Positions 1 through 10,342 of a DNA stretch of 64,000 bases are shown here, piece after piece. The stretch lies in assembly GCA_027886185.1 (NCBI GenBank), contig WOAB01000689.1:2728001-2792000 (forward strand), in the 5' to 3' direction. Source of the stretch: Rheum nobile (taxonomy: Eukaryota > Streptophyta > Magnoliopsida > Caryophyllales > Polygonaceae). The notes under the pieces were generated by a model. That model saw nothing but the letters and a program-made list of their open reading frames with translations, did not search any database and had not been told where the DNA came from. The position numbers and the translations under genes were made by a program. How positions within the stretch are numbered: the stretch's first letter is position 1; every line of letters begins with the position of its first letter.

Positions 1-208
1 CAATTTTTGCCTTTTGAAAAGCCCATTGAGGGACACAGTTCCAATAATGGAGCGACACGTGGCGCTCCCTTTAGTTTAAGCCCCATGGGTTGGGGCTTAA
101 ACTTGTGCCTTTTTTTAAGCCCCAAGGGGGAGGCTTAAACTAAAGTTCTAATATTTTAATAAAATATATTGTTTAAGCCCCATGAATAAGCCCCCATAAG
201 GGGTGCTC
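1..208. mobile_element. Right end of a PIF/Harbinger-type MITE (cut by window start)
   Basis: The segment ends in GGGGTGCTC followed by TAA. Read inward on the minus strand, it matches the terminal pattern of the next element (GAGCACC..., then GGGGGCTTATT). It carries repeats of 'aagcccca' in both orientations and a GACACGTGGCGC stretch also found near the right end of its neighbour. The left end lies outside the window, so length and target duplication cannot be confirmed. No coding sequence was seen. Confidence 0.55.
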
Positions 209-393
209 TAAGAGCACCATTAATGGGGGGGCTTATTGAAGGGCTTATTGGGGGCTTTTTGCCAATAAGCCTCTCTAATAAGCCCCGCTCATTTTTTCAA
301 CTTTAGTGGAGGGCTTATTGAAGGGGCTTATGGAGTATATTTAATTATAATTATACCCTTTTATTTATATCAAATTACAATTATACCTTTAAA

Positions 394-543
394 TTAAATA
401 TTTAATATATTCTTGATATTAAATATGTAATATATTATTTATATTAAATATTTAATATATTCTTGATATTAAATATGTAATATATTATTTATATTAAATA
501 TTTAATATATTCTTGATATTAAATATTTATATATATTATTAAG
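394..543. repeat. Three-copy 50-bp AT-rich tandem repeat
   Basis: Copies start at 394, 444 and 494 and read TTAAATATTTAATATATTCT followed by similar AT-rich sequence. The unit contains internal dyads such as TAAATATTTA. It lies inside the PIF/Harbinger-type element and is noncoding. Confidence 0.85.
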
Positions 544-800
544 TATTTAAATATTTAATATATTATTTATATTAAATATTTAATGTATTTTTATATTAAA
601 TATTTATACAAAGAATATGTTATATATTTATATAAAGAATATATTAAATATTTAATATTAAGAATATATTAAATATTTAATATAAATAAAAAAATATAAA
701 TGAAGAGCGAAATAATAGACTTGAAGAAAATTAAAGATAAACATATATATTAAAACAACAAATTAAGCAAATTAACGAAAGATGGTTACAAAGGAGCAAC

Positions 801-900
801 ATAAACTGAAGCAAATTACCGAATTGAAAGACAAACTTAAACAAATTACCAAATTGAAAGACAAACTGAAACAAATTACCAAATTAAACGACAAATTACC
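801..900. repeat. 30-bp tandem repeat abutting the truncated Myb-like ORF
   Basis: Units starting at 811, 841 and 871 share GCAAATTACC or ACAAATTACC followed by AAATTGAAAGACAAACT. The array starts exactly where the conserved SANT coding sequence breaks off on the minus strand, so repeat growth or a deletion joint probably removed the C-terminal part of that ORF. Confidence 0.75.
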
Positions 901-1338
901 AAAGCCATCTATTCTTACAACTCTTCTCATCTCGATCTGGATGGCCTAGTTGTTTATGCTCGTTCCAGTAGGTTGAAACTCGCTTCCAGAATGAGGCTGA
1001 TGACTGATTTGTGTTTCTTATTGGGTCTTTGCTGGTGTTTAGGAACCCACTGATGAGGATCATATCTTCAGCCTGACCCCATGAGCTTCTTGGGGATCTA
1101 GTGGAGCCACCGCCACGAGCACGACCCCGACCACGATTACTATGTTGAGTTTCTTGGGGTGAATCCTCCAGAATTTCAGGTTGTGTACTGAAATTTGGTT
1201 CATCCATGGATTGATATCCACCTCCGGTTGTGGCTTGATCTTGTGAGAGGAGACTCGCATAAAATGGTATACTCGGATCATACGAATCTAATGACAAATC
1301 TTCAAAGTTATTTGGGTAGTCAGGTTGTTTGGATTCAT
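896..1338 (-). pseudogene. Myb/SANT-like ORF1 relic of PIF/Harbinger type
   Basis: The reading frame encodes an N-terminal low-complexity segment with an RGRGRARGGG stretch, then a SANT/trihelix-type block (SSWGQAEDMILISGFLNTSK, a 'SFWKRV' helix, and CKNRW at the end). This is the DNA-binding half of plant Harbinger ORF1 proteins, which are often mis-annotated as 'glutathione S-transferase T3-like'. An ATG at 1338-1336 opens the frame MNPNNL but runs into a stop within 17 codons. The conserved part is in another frame, so a frameshift lies near the start. After CKNRW the frame reads LW and stops inside a tandem repeat, so the C-terminus is lost. It acts in a known family by binding element ends in the nucleus; this copy is almost certainly nonfunctional. 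Confidence 0.7.
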
Positions 1339-1923
1339 GATATTGGATAGTGTGAGTTTAGAAGAGAAGAAGAGCTTGAAAATAGAGATATTGGATAGTG
1401 TGAGTTTACAATGAGACCACTTTAACTTATTTATAGGCCAATTCTCCACCATAATTTAATATGAATACTCTTACCTAATCTGACTAAATGTCATTTTAAA
1501 TTAAATTAATTCATACATGAATTAAATTAAATAAAGAATATATTTATATTTTAGTTAGTATATTTTTTTAGTTTAAACTATCCATAAAATGTCATTTTAA
1601 TGTAAAGAAATTAAATGAGTGTATATTAAAACTTGTCTAAATAATCTTAGTTATATATTTTTATAGTTTTAAATATACATAATTTCATTTAAATGTAAAT
1701 AAAATAAATTAGTGTAATTTTATATTTAAACCACCATAAATAATATTAATATTATTTATTTCTAATTAATAATATACAAAATACAATAAAAAATTTCAAA
1801 AAGAATAATTGCATATTCATAATGGGTGTCTATGGATAGAGAAAAATGCAATTAGAATTATAGTAAATTTTTTTGTTTTTTTTAATGTAGCATAATAAAA
1901 ATATTTCGATTTTAAATTCATAA

Positions 1924-2100
1924 AATCGAACGGCCCCAGCGAAAATCGCTGGCCGTTCGATTGGGCGCCACGTGGTGTCATCTGGGCCGCTTTGGCGCGC
2001 CCAGTAAGATGGCGCCACGTGGCGCTGCTTAAAGCAAGCAGCCGTTTGGCTGCTTGCTTTAAGCGACGCGTTTTGGCCCTTTTATGGCCAAAACGCGTCG
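1924..2100. repeat. Three strong hairpins at the right end of the PIF/Harbinger element
   Basis: Three inverted repeats lie in a row. At 1924-1961 a stem of about 17 bp with a 2-nt bulge surrounds TCGAACGGCC. At 2027-2064 a perfect 17-bp stem (GCTTAAAGCAAGCAGCC) has a 4-nt loop. At 2064-2100 a perfect 15-bp stem (CGACGCGTTTTGGCC) has a 7-nt loop. GCGCCACGTGG boxes occur between them. The region is much more GC-rich than the rest of the element. Confidence 0.9.
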
Positions 2101-2471
2101 TTTTGCTTCGTTTTCAGCGTTTTTTTTTTTTGGTTTTCACGAATCTCCGATTTTTTATCTTCAACAACCAAACGACGCCTTACAATAAGCCGCTTCGCTT
2201 GGGGCTTTAACTTTGGCCGATTTTAAAGCCTTCTCTTGGGGCTTATTCAACAACTTTAATATTTTAATAAAAAAAATGTAATAAGCCTACCGTTACAGAT
2301 GCTCTAAGGCTTCATTTAGTGATAAATCACCCACCCATTTATCATTCCAAAAGTCTATGCTAGTAGTACCATTTCCTATTTACCACTGTAGGTCCTTTTG
2401 GAAGTCCTTTCTTAAACTAAGTAGTCTAGTAAATTGCCATGAAAAGTTTTTTTTTTTTAGGGTGAAAAGAC

Positions 2472-2730
2472 TAAGGATGGGCATCCGGTCCGGACCGGAT
2501 ACGTACGGTTCGGTCCGAACCGACGGACCTTAAAAATTTTAATGTATGGACCGTGAATACTGGATTTCATAATTTTCGACATTTAAATTGTTTGAGTCCG
2601 AACCGTAAAAATTATGCTCAAAAATATTTTAAACCTTTTTTTTCAATTTTTACGGTCCGGGTCAAACCGGACCGGACCATAAGACCAAAAATGTAAAATT
2701 CACGGTCCGGTCTACTTTTGCCCATCCTTA
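2472..2730. mobile_element. hAT-type MITE with TAAGGATGGGCA ends
   Basis: Perfect 12-bp terminal inverted repeats (TAAGGATGGGCA and TGCCCATCCTTA) are flanked by the 8-bp direct repeat GAAAAGAC at 2464-2471 and 2731-2738. Terminal pattern and 8-bp duplication fit hAT. The 259-bp interior is noncoding and contains several GGTCCGG/CCGGACC dyads. Confidence 0.9.
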
Positions 2731-2775
2731 GAAAAGACAGTCATCCTTGATATATTTTTCTTTGATTATGTGGAA

Positions 2776-3168
2776 ATTCATGGCAATTCCTTAATTAAAA
2801 GTTAAAAGGTCTGGTGCTTGCACAAAAGAAAAACTTGTTGAATACATTTTTTTGGTTGTGTTACAGGATAACATGTTCGCGGTGCATGGTTGCAACTGGC
2901 CCAAGAAATTTTTTCACACAAGGGGAATCGAATGCGAGACCCACGCAATCGGGGCATTCTAATTGAAGGAGATTCATGGCAATTCCTTAATTAAAAGTTA
3001 AAAGGTCTGGTGCTTGCACAAAAGAAAAACTTGTTGAATACATTTTTTTGGTTGTGTTACAGGATAACATGTTCGCGGTGCATGGTTGCAACTGGCCCAA
3101 GAAATTTTTTCACACAAGGGGAATCGAATGCGAGACCCACGCAATCAGGGCATTCTAATTGAAGGAGA
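2776..3168. repeat. 196-bp head-to-tail tandem duplication
   Basis: Sequence beginning ATTCATGGCAATTCC at 2776 recurs at 2972 with one obvious difference (GCAATCGGGG versus GCAATCAGGG). Both copies run to GAAGGAGA. The near identity indicates a recent local duplication. The second copy leads into the RNase H relic. Confidence 0.9.
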
Positions 3169-3427
3169 TAATCTTTGCCTTATTAATTTTATCAAAGACA
3201 TTTGGGATCGTCATTGGGAAATCGAAATGGTAGTTGCAGATATTCTCCTTGACCTCCAGTTTTTCCAAGAAGTCCAATGCAGTCACATTTTTAGAGAGGT
3301 TAACCGTACTGCTGATAAAACTACTAAACTCAGTTTTTCACCAATTGTGTCTATCCTAAATTTCAATTCAGAACTTCGCGTTCTCATCTGCAAGGATACT
3401 CTAGGCTGGTCTTCGCATAGAATCTAA
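3086..3427 (+). pseudogene. RNase H-like (RVT_3 type) fragment of a LINE-type element
   Basis: The frame encodes ILIEGDNLCLINFIKDIW..., a central 'VVADILLDLQFF' helix, and HIFREVNRTADKTTKLSF. This matches the order of the plant RVT_3 RNase H-like domain: an EGD acid motif, then 'HI-REvNr-AD' near the end. In the family this domain degrades RNA in RNA:DNA hybrids, or survives as stand-alone relics of non-LTR retrotransposons. Only the domain's second half is present. There is no reverse transcriptase next to it and no convincing ATG in frame (the open frame begins at TTG), so I read it as a relic. It overlaps the second copy of the 196-bp duplication. Confidence 0.6.
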
Positions 3428-3561
3428 AATCAGTCTAATTCTTTCCTCATAAAAAAAATTACATGTTTTTTTGGAAATTTTCGGGAATGGTGTCCAAAGT
3501 AAATGTTATGGAAACCTTTCAATGTGCAAAACATACGCCAATCTTGATTATTACATGCTAC

Positions 3562-3949
3562 TAGGGGTGTTCAAATCTCGACCGGACCGGAAATGACCGG
3601 ACCGGATCGGTGAAAATACAGTCCGGTCTCCGGTCCAGATAATTTCATTAATCCGGTCCGGTCCAAACCCGGAAAAAAACCGGTCTGGACCGGATTTTTA
3701 ATCTTTTTAATTTATATGTTTTTTTGGAGATTTATATATATATTTTTTAATGATATTTTTCTTAATTTAATAAGTTAGGAGTATATATGTTTTTTAGATA
3801 TTTTTTTATAGATTTTAAATAAAAATTTAATTATTTTTTAAAAAATATAAAGTCCGGTCTAAACCGATCCTAGACCGGACTGGACCAGAACTGGACCGGA
3901 CCGAATAGACTTTTGAAAAAATCCAGTCCGGACCGGATGAACACCCCTA
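3562..3949. mobile_element. hAT-type MITE with TAGGGGTGTTCA ends
   Basis: Perfect 12-bp inverted repeats (TAGGGGTGTTCA and TGAACACCCCTA) are flanked by the 8-bp direct repeat CATGCTAC at 3554-3561 and 3950-3957. The 388-bp interior is noncoding, with CCGGACCGG-type dyads in both subterminal parts and an AT-rich centre. Confidence 0.92.
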
Positions 3950-4260
3950 CATGCTACCATAACCCTGCTTTACTATTGCTAGCACAATTTCGTATACATC
4001 CACTATTCCACATCAAGCAGCTCTAACAGCACAAACATTTTTTTGGCCACGTTGGAACTATATAATGCCTAGCCAAAGTTTGTCACAAGTGCTTTCAAAG
4101 ATAAGTACACACATCATTGAAGGAGGCTTTATTTAGTAGCGAATAATAGATATAGTAACCTTGAAGATCCCTCATTCATAACAAAACAAGCATGTTTAAT
4201 TTTCAAAGACCAGCAAGGAGTCAAGCATAATAAACGCACGCATGGATACGGAGAGGATGA

Positions 4261-5916
4261 TCAAAAGAGGTTGATGTAGTCGATGATATGCTTGCTGATC
4301 TCTTCCGGCCTTTCCTGTTGCACGAAATGAGCAGCGCCTTCAACTATTACAATCTCATCCAGAAGCGGCACGTCTTTCTTGAATCCGCCCTTGTTCATAT
4401 AATCCTTCATCCCCGGGAAATTGAGAGTCAGGTCTAGCTCCCCAGCTATGAACTTCACCGGCACTTTGATCTGTGCACCTGTCCATGGTGCCATGAGTTC
4501 CCAGTTCCTGCAACGCCACAAAATGCAAATGTTAAGAGCTAAAAGATGACGATTTGTATTTGGGAGTGTGTATTACATACATGTTCATTGCGCGGTAGTA
4601 ATTCAAGCCTCCTGTAATGCCCCTCTGCTTAATCTTCTCAGCCAAGTAACTGATGTCTTCCTCCGAAAGCCACGAAGGGCGTTCAACCGGAGCGTCATCA
4701 GGCAAGGCTCTCAGTTTCCCTTTAGGTATGCAAGTGGGGCGTGAATCGCGAGATCCCATTACTTGCTTCAGCCATCTCACTATGTCAACATTTGCAAACT
4801 CTTCTTCAAAACTAGGATCCTACATCATGGCAGTATAGCAGTTTTTTAATGTAGTCAGAACAACAAGAGGAAATTTAATGAAGCACAAAAAAGTTTGGTG
4901 TGAGATCTACATGTTGATGTGAGTATCAACAGAGGAATTGCATGCAAGATAAAGAGAGATTGTTTTCTTCATAAAAAAAAAAAACAGCAGCTGGAATCTA
5001 GATTGAGATTGTTTCATTCAAATCCTTTTGAAAATACAGATACTCTGATTTTTATTTTATTTTAATTTTATTACTGTGAAAGACTATATACAGAATTACT
5101 GTGGCTATAATGAATTCAATGTAATGCAAGGCATTGAATTCACACAATCCTATTATAGAGCCCATAATTTGTATCCTATAATAAGTAAAATTGGAGCACA
5201 GACAAAGAATGTGGATTTTGATTGTCCAAAAAAAGGCAAATCCCCTTTCCAAATGTAGTTCAATATCAAAACTCCACCAGGACGAAACCCTAGATACATG
5301 AATTCTCAATTAATACGCACCTACCAGAATCAAAATTCTGTTTTTTGTTGATCGCCTGAAGAAAACAGAACAGAACAGTTCGCAAATTAATCATTTTGGA
5401 TAACCAAACCGTCGCGATTCGCAGTACCTGAAATCTGCAGATATAGAAATCTTCGCCAAAAGCGAGCTTCAATCCATGGAGAGGCTTGATTTGGGGGTTC
5501 CTTGGCATGAATGGGACGCTCAAGTTCACCATAGCTTTAACCCTATCGTGGCGGAGAAGAGCAAAGTACCAGGCGATGATGGCGCCCCAATCGTGGCCGG
5601 AGACGAAGACCGGCTGGTGGAGGCCGAGCTGGTCAAGGAGGTCAACCAGATCGCCGACGACGTGGAAGGCGGTGTAGCTGGAGGCGGAGGGAGGGGCATC
5701 GGAGTCGCCGAAGCCGCGGAGGTCGGGAGCGATGGCGCGGTAGCCGGCGGCGGAGACGGCGAGCATCTGATGGCGCCAGGAGTACCAGAGCTCCGGGAAG
5801 CCGTGGAGGAAGAGTACCGGGGGCCGGATTCCGGCGGTTCCTGATCCGGCTGCAACCTCCGCCACATGCATGTTGATGCCGTTAACTTTGACTGTCCTGT
5901 GCTGGATTTTCTCCAT
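4261..5916 (-). CDS. Soluble epoxide hydrolase, alpha/beta-hydrolase fold (three exons)
   Basis: Three minus-strand exons (5916-5428, 4819-4581, 4507-4261) join in frame to 324 codons, the usual size of plant soluble epoxide hydrolases. The start chosen is the ATG at 5916 (MEKIQHRTVKVNG), the family's typical N-terminus; the TTG four codons upstream is not a plausible start. Donor sites GTACTG and GTATGT and AG acceptors are visible. Oxyanion motif HGFP is at residues 38-41. The nucleophile is Asp109 in GHDWGA, the charge-relay acid probably Asp268 in GELDL, and the base His303 in GAAHF. Lid tyrosines lie in NYYR near 237-238. In the family, Asp attacks the epoxide and water releases a diol; substrates include fatty-acid epoxides of cutin and defence lipids, usually in cytosol or peroxisome. 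No break was seen. It is the only apparently intact host gene here. Confidence 0.92.
4820..5427 (-). other. Intron 1 of the epoxide hydrolase gene
   Basis: This 608-bp AT-rich intron runs from a GTACTG donor to an AG acceptor just before GATCCTAG. It contains a 10-bp perfect inverted repeat (GAATTCAATG and CATTGAATTC, 5111-5140) that may be the trace of a small foldback insertion. No terminal repeats of a defined family were recognised. Confidence 0.7.
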
Positions 5917-6018
5917 GGCTTCTCTCAAATCTCAATCTTACTCGGTAGAAGACTTAGTTTAAATTGAATAGAAGAAGAAGAATGAAGACTCAACTCACCA
6001 CTCAGAAGCGGGGTTCGC

Positions 6019-6035
6019 TCTATGTATTTATGGAG
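6019..6035 (-). promoter_or_regulatory. Possible TATA box of the epoxide hydrolase gene
   Basis: On the minus strand the sequence reads CCATAAATACATAGAGC, about 105-115 bp upstream of the ATG, a normal distance for a plant TATA box plus 5' leader. It is a single-motif call. Confidence 0.4.
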
Positions 6036-6302
6036 AGAAGAAGAAAGCAGGTTGGCCAATTTTTTCTTCCTAGTTCTTGTAAATTCTTTCTTTTATGTAT
6101 ATATTTTCTGATTTTGTAGATTTGTTTTGTCTACGTTTAATAATGTTATTCATTTTTTGGTAGAGAATATTGTTTTATTGAACTTTTTCACAGTTCTTTT
6201 GCAGATAGAAGTGCAAGAAGCCAAGAAGCATGGCCGATCTTCACCTAACTACTTTAAGATTTTACGAATGAGCCACGTGTTAGTACTTGTTGTTTTAAAA
6301 TA

Positions 6303-6562
6303 CTAGGTCCGTCCCTTATTTTTGTTTCCATTTGACTTTTTTTACACGGTTTATCATTGAAAAGAATCTTTAAGATTTCTCCTAATATATAAGAAAAAAT
6401 ATAGTCATGTAAGGTCTTGTTTAATTCGTCTTAACGAGTACTTTGATAATATCAAAAAATTATAAATTTTAAGGTTATATAATTAGAGATATTAACGATA
6501 CAAAACCCGTCTCGACGGATGTGCCCAATCAAAATGGGAACATAAATAAGGGGCAGAGGGAG
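6303..6562. mobile_element. Stowaway-type (Tc1/mariner) MITE
   Basis: The 260-bp element has imperfect inverted ends (CTAGGTCCGTCCCTTATTTT on the left; CTCCCTCTGCCCCTTATTTA reading in from the right) and TA on each side (6301-6302, 6563-6564). CTCCCTCYGYCCC ends and TA duplication are the Stowaway signature. It sits about 390 bp upstream of the epoxide hydrolase start. Confidence 0.88.
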
Positions 6563-6564
6563 TA

Positions 6565-7719
6565 CAAAATAAAAATTTACTCGTACATGGTTAGTTGATA
6601 TATGTCATTTTTGTTATAAACTAAGAGAAAGATAGAGATTTGAGAGAAGATAAGAAAATAATCTTATAGTGGATTGGTCTGAAGTTACTATAAGAACCTT
6701 TAAAATGAGCTAGGCATTTCAGTTGGTATATGTGACTCCGTCACTTTCTTGGCTTTTAGTAAATGAAATTTATAACATCTTAGTTACGATCCGTTGAACT
6801 TCTGGTTCATATTCGTTTAACCAAGGATATAAAATTATTGAGAATTTGCATTCCTTGCAATCTCTTATACATATTAGTCTCATTGTTCGCTCCCCTAAAG
6901 TTGGGATTTTATCTATTTAAAATGATAATCTTGATACCGAGCGATCACCCAATATAAGCTCTAGGTATTCAATAATCTATAAGGACTCCTGCCCTCGTAG
7001 AATCCCAACTTCCCTTGTGGCATTAATTTAGTTCATTTAGGGTGAGAATGAGACGTACACTGCATATCTGTATACTTTCAGTTCTCTTCTGGAGATAAGT
7101 TTCAATTAGGGGAATATATCATGGTCAGTCAAAGTCAAACTTAATTCTCGACATTCAAATTTTATATGACCCCTTATGGTCAACGATTCTTCTAAATCAT
7201 TTCATGTATTAGCTTTAACCCAGCTATGATTGATGATCATATAAATAACGATTGTACCATGTCGTCCTATTAAATAGTGTGAGCTACTCGATGCTCGACT
7301 GTTACACTACTTGATTGATTTCTTTCTCCCACTTTATATTTTGTTTGACCAATGTGTTGAGGCATCTATCAACATAATAAAATATATGAAAAATTAACAT
7401 TGATCCATATGACGGTGTTATTAGTCCTCATATGTATTCTTGAATAAGTCAAGAAGCATGAAGACTATGCATTTATTCTTTACACATTCGACATTTTTAC
7501 CAAGAAAACAAGTCGTGTATTTACGATCACTCTAAGACAAGGACACCAAGTCCTAGGATCCTTCGGTCCTTTAGTAGGTGTTTGTGGTGAATTCTAATGA
7601 TCATGCACATCATTGTTTCACTTGGGTGATTGGATCCATTTTTTTGCCACATAGAAATATTTTTGCCATCAACTAACTTCTGGTTAGAAATATTATATGA
7701 TTCAATGGGTTGTCGTATA
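6565..7719. other. Unassigned AT-rich sequence, possibly an old minus-strand Copia relic
   Basis: I find no open frame of note. A short minus-strand stretch near 7,650-7,700 reads KLVDGKNISMW, which resembles the start of a Copia gag, followed by stop-ridden sequence. Family A inserted directly beside it, and the sequence resumes at 14,288. The assignment is weak. Confidence 0.25.
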
Positions 7720-7986
7720 TACCTTGTAACACCCCGTAATTTTTAAGGGTATTTTGAATTATTTTCAAATTTTTCTTATGCCCGTTTTGCTAGACGGATT
7801 TAATTCAGTGAGTCTCGGACCTTCTCAAAAGGTGTTTGAGCTCTGTAAAATTTTCCGAGCATTATATAATACAGTTGAGGTGTTTTAGGGGTTAATGTAT
7901 CGTTAATGTACGAATATATTTAATCCGGAGTTAAGAAATTTAATCCAAACCAAGTTCGGATAAGAATTAACGAAGTCGGCCTTTAA

Positions 7987-8040
7987 ACCGCGATTGACCG
8001 CGATCAACCGCGATTCACCGCGACCGGCCGCGCTCGCGGT
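7987..8040. repeat. GC-dyad cluster 1 of family A (upstream of TATA)
   Basis: Five CCGCG-containing units at close spacing end in the exact dyad CCGCG-CT-CGCGG at 8028-8039. The cluster lies about 147 bp upstream of the TATA box. The same position in the 3' LTR is 12299-12359. Confidence 0.9.
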
Positions 8041-8454
8041 AACATCTTTTGCTGAGCAGTGTCGTCTTCCTCGAAGGAGGTTACTGTAGCTCTGTTCCTC
8101 TGATTTTCTGGGCAGACAAGTGGCTCTCCAGCTGGCTTGGCTTGTGTCCCCTGCATGTTTCCCTTGGCATGGCTCAGATTTTCAGTATAAAAGGGGGTCG
8201 AACCAATCCGAGAGTTGCCTTCGTCTTCCTCCTTGAGCTCTCTCTTTTCTCTGGTTTTTACCCACTGAAATTCGCCATTTTCGTGCCTTTCGAGCTCGAT
8301 TCGAGTGTTCCCAAGGATTGGTGAAGCTTTCCCAAGTGTTAGGGAAGGCTTACAGGTGTTTTGTGATCGATTTGGATGCAAAACAAGGCCTCCACGAATC
8401 GGGTAAATTCCCCTCCCCGCCATGGAAGCTGTCGAAGCTTTGCCACTGTTGATG

Positions 8455-8490
8455 AACCGCGACTGGCCGCGACTTGCCGCGATCGCGGTG
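8455..8490. repeat. GC-dyad cluster 2 of family A (downstream of TATA)
   Basis: Three CCGCGA units lead to the exact palindrome CCGCG-AT-CGCGG at 8477-8488, about 284 bp downstream of the TATA box and therefore probably transcribed. The 3' LTR copy is at 12783-12816. Confidence 0.9.
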
Positions 8491-9958
8491 AGGGCGTCCG
8501 AGTTGTGTGTCTTGTGGTTTGGCTTGGGGCTTGGCTCGATTCCTTTGATTATTTTCCTATTATTTTAGATTCATATATAAGTGTATTGAATCTAACTTAG
8601 GGTCTTGTTATGGGCCATTTCTTAGGGATTTAATATCCAAGATCTGCTCCAGTTTCAGATCCAGGAACTAGACGTTACTCAGCTTGATTCGAAGTTGTCG
8701 GATCTAAGGCAAGTGGCGGTTCGCTCTTGCTCATCATTCCATACTTTCATTAATTATCAATTGTTTTGTTGTTAATTAATTTGGGATGATTCTGAATTAT
8801 GTTGGAAACTGTTTTGATAACGTTATGTGTTTAAAATCTGATATTATACTAGGTTGTATATTCTGCTAGAATCGACGCTAGTATAGAGATATATTGTGCA
8901 GGTGTAAGCCGTGACGGCTTTGATGTGATTCTATTGTGTGTTTATCTGTGTGTATAGATTGTTAAATCTATGGTGATTGCCAGGTGGGCATAGATATAGA
9001 TAGTTTGTGCAGGTTGGGCCGTGATGGCTCTGTGTGATTTGGTTGTGTGTTTAACTGTGTAGTTAGCACGAGTATTCGTAGGGACGATGGATGGAGGTCC
9101 AGTCGTTTCTTTATAATAATTGGTGAGTCATGACTAACTTCTATACTCGAGTGGAGTGTAGAAGTGGTGCACTCTGCAGGTGTCACAAACCCCGGTTCGA
9201 TATGTGTCCCGCGAGTGGCGAGACATATATGTTAAAAGCTCATAACGTGATATGTGTGTGTGTGTGGTCATTTAATTCAGATAAGTGCCTGAAAGCACCT
9301 AATTAATGAACTTTGGCGAGTAGTGCAGCTAGGCTCTAGTGCAGCTAGGAAAAGCTCGTCTTTCCAGGCAAGTGGTTTTTAATTAATTTGAGATAATTAA
9401 AATCAGATATTATATTAGGTTGTATATTCTGCTAGAATCAACGCTAATATAAGAGATATACTGTAATCATGTGACTTGAGATTGTGATGTGATTTGTGAT
9501 ATGTGGAACTGCTTGGGATGTGTTTGTGTGAATTATTGGTGAAGCCCTTGCTTAGTCTATTCATTAGACTAACTCTTGTATTTTTATATTTCTGTAACGT
9601 CTTGGGGGTGTCGTCCGTCCGTTTCGGCACATGCAGATCCGAGGAGGCTAGAACGACTATGAAGATGAACGGTGTTTTGACAAGTTGTTTTGTCGTTGTA
9701 TTTTAAAGATTTCCGCTGTGCTATTTTGTCATTTTGTTTAAAAGTATTTCGCTGTTGTATTTCTGATTAATTGGGTCGTTTTAGGAATCGTGTAATTCCG
9801 CGACCATGTGGTTTAATAAAAGTTATGATTTTAGTATTGTAATTATGTTTTAAGTCAGTTATGACGTCGGAAAAGCCTGGGGTGACTTCGGGGTTTACGT
9901 CCGGAGTCATCGGCAGTAACGCTTTCAAATGGGGTTAAATTTGGGGGTGTTACAGAAA

Positions 9959-9970
9959 TGGTATCAGAGC
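9959..9970 (+). other. Primer binding site, initiator-Met tRNA (family A)
   Basis: TGGTATCAGAGC starts 4 nt after the 5' LTR. It is complementary to the 3' end of plant initiator-Met tRNA and marks the element as plus-strand oriented. Confidence 0.93.
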
Positions 9971-10342
9971 GAAAATGTTTTACAAGAGCTCTGAATTTTT
10001 CAAATAAAAAGCCGTTCATAGTCGTGCCTTCTTAAGTCTGATACGGAAGTTTGCTTCTGTGTCTAGAAAGACTAAGACTCTCTGTTTGTCACCCATAGTT
10101 GAGGGTGCATTCTGTTCTCTTCTGAAGGACTCGGAAGAAGTCGAGATGGTTTTGCCATCTCCAGTTAGACTTGAGTTCTCAGTTTCCTTGTCGTGAGTTG
10201 AGGTTGTAGAATCTAATATTCCGGTTTGGAGTTCGTCTGTGGAAGTTTACCAAGTTGATCTACTCTGAGTTGACTTTTATTACATTAAGTATTTTGGAGA
10301 GATATTAATGTGAAAAATACTTGGACTTTGATCGGTAACCAG

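Larger units (their letters stand above)
212..2304 (-). mobile_element. Non-autonomous PIF/Harbinger-type element with broken Myb-like ORF
   Basis: Imperfect terminal inverted repeats (GAGCACCATTAATGGGGGGG on the left; GAGCATCTGTAACGGTAGGC reading in from the right) are flanked by TAA at 209-211 and 2305-2307, the 3-bp target duplication typical of PIF/Harbinger. About 2.1 kb long, it holds one broken Myb/SANT-type ORF (the ORF1 partner in Pong/Harbinger systems), two short tandem arrays and a hairpin-rich right end. I saw no DDE transposase, so mobilisation would need one supplied elsewhere. The left TAA is shared with the preceding MITE, so the two elements abut. Confidence 0.75.
7725..9954 (+). 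repeat. 5' LTR of family A
   Basis: It begins TGTAACACCCCGTAATTTTT and ends GGGGGTGTTACA. The TATA box TATAAAAG is at 8186-8193. GC-dyad clusters lie at 7987-8040 and 8455-8490. A GGCAAGTGGCGG block is at 8708, a TTGTATATTCTGCTAGAATC block at 8854 with a second copy at 9420, and a hairpin at 9552-9572. The LTR contains internal duplications: the block near 8755-8880 recurs in diverged form near 9370-9446, and a unit with TTGTGCAGGT recurs near 8895 and 9005. Confidence 0.93.

Noticed and set aside
5476..5867. Other-frame ORFs over epoxide hydrolase exon 1
   Set aside because: Shadow frames of a GC-rich coding exon; the minus-strand frame with HGFP and GHDWGA motifs is the real one.
8004..8600. 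Apparent ORFs in the family A LTR, repeated at 12,401-12,928
   Set aside because: They lie in the promoter and leader part of the LTR on both strands and recur only because the LTR is repeated.
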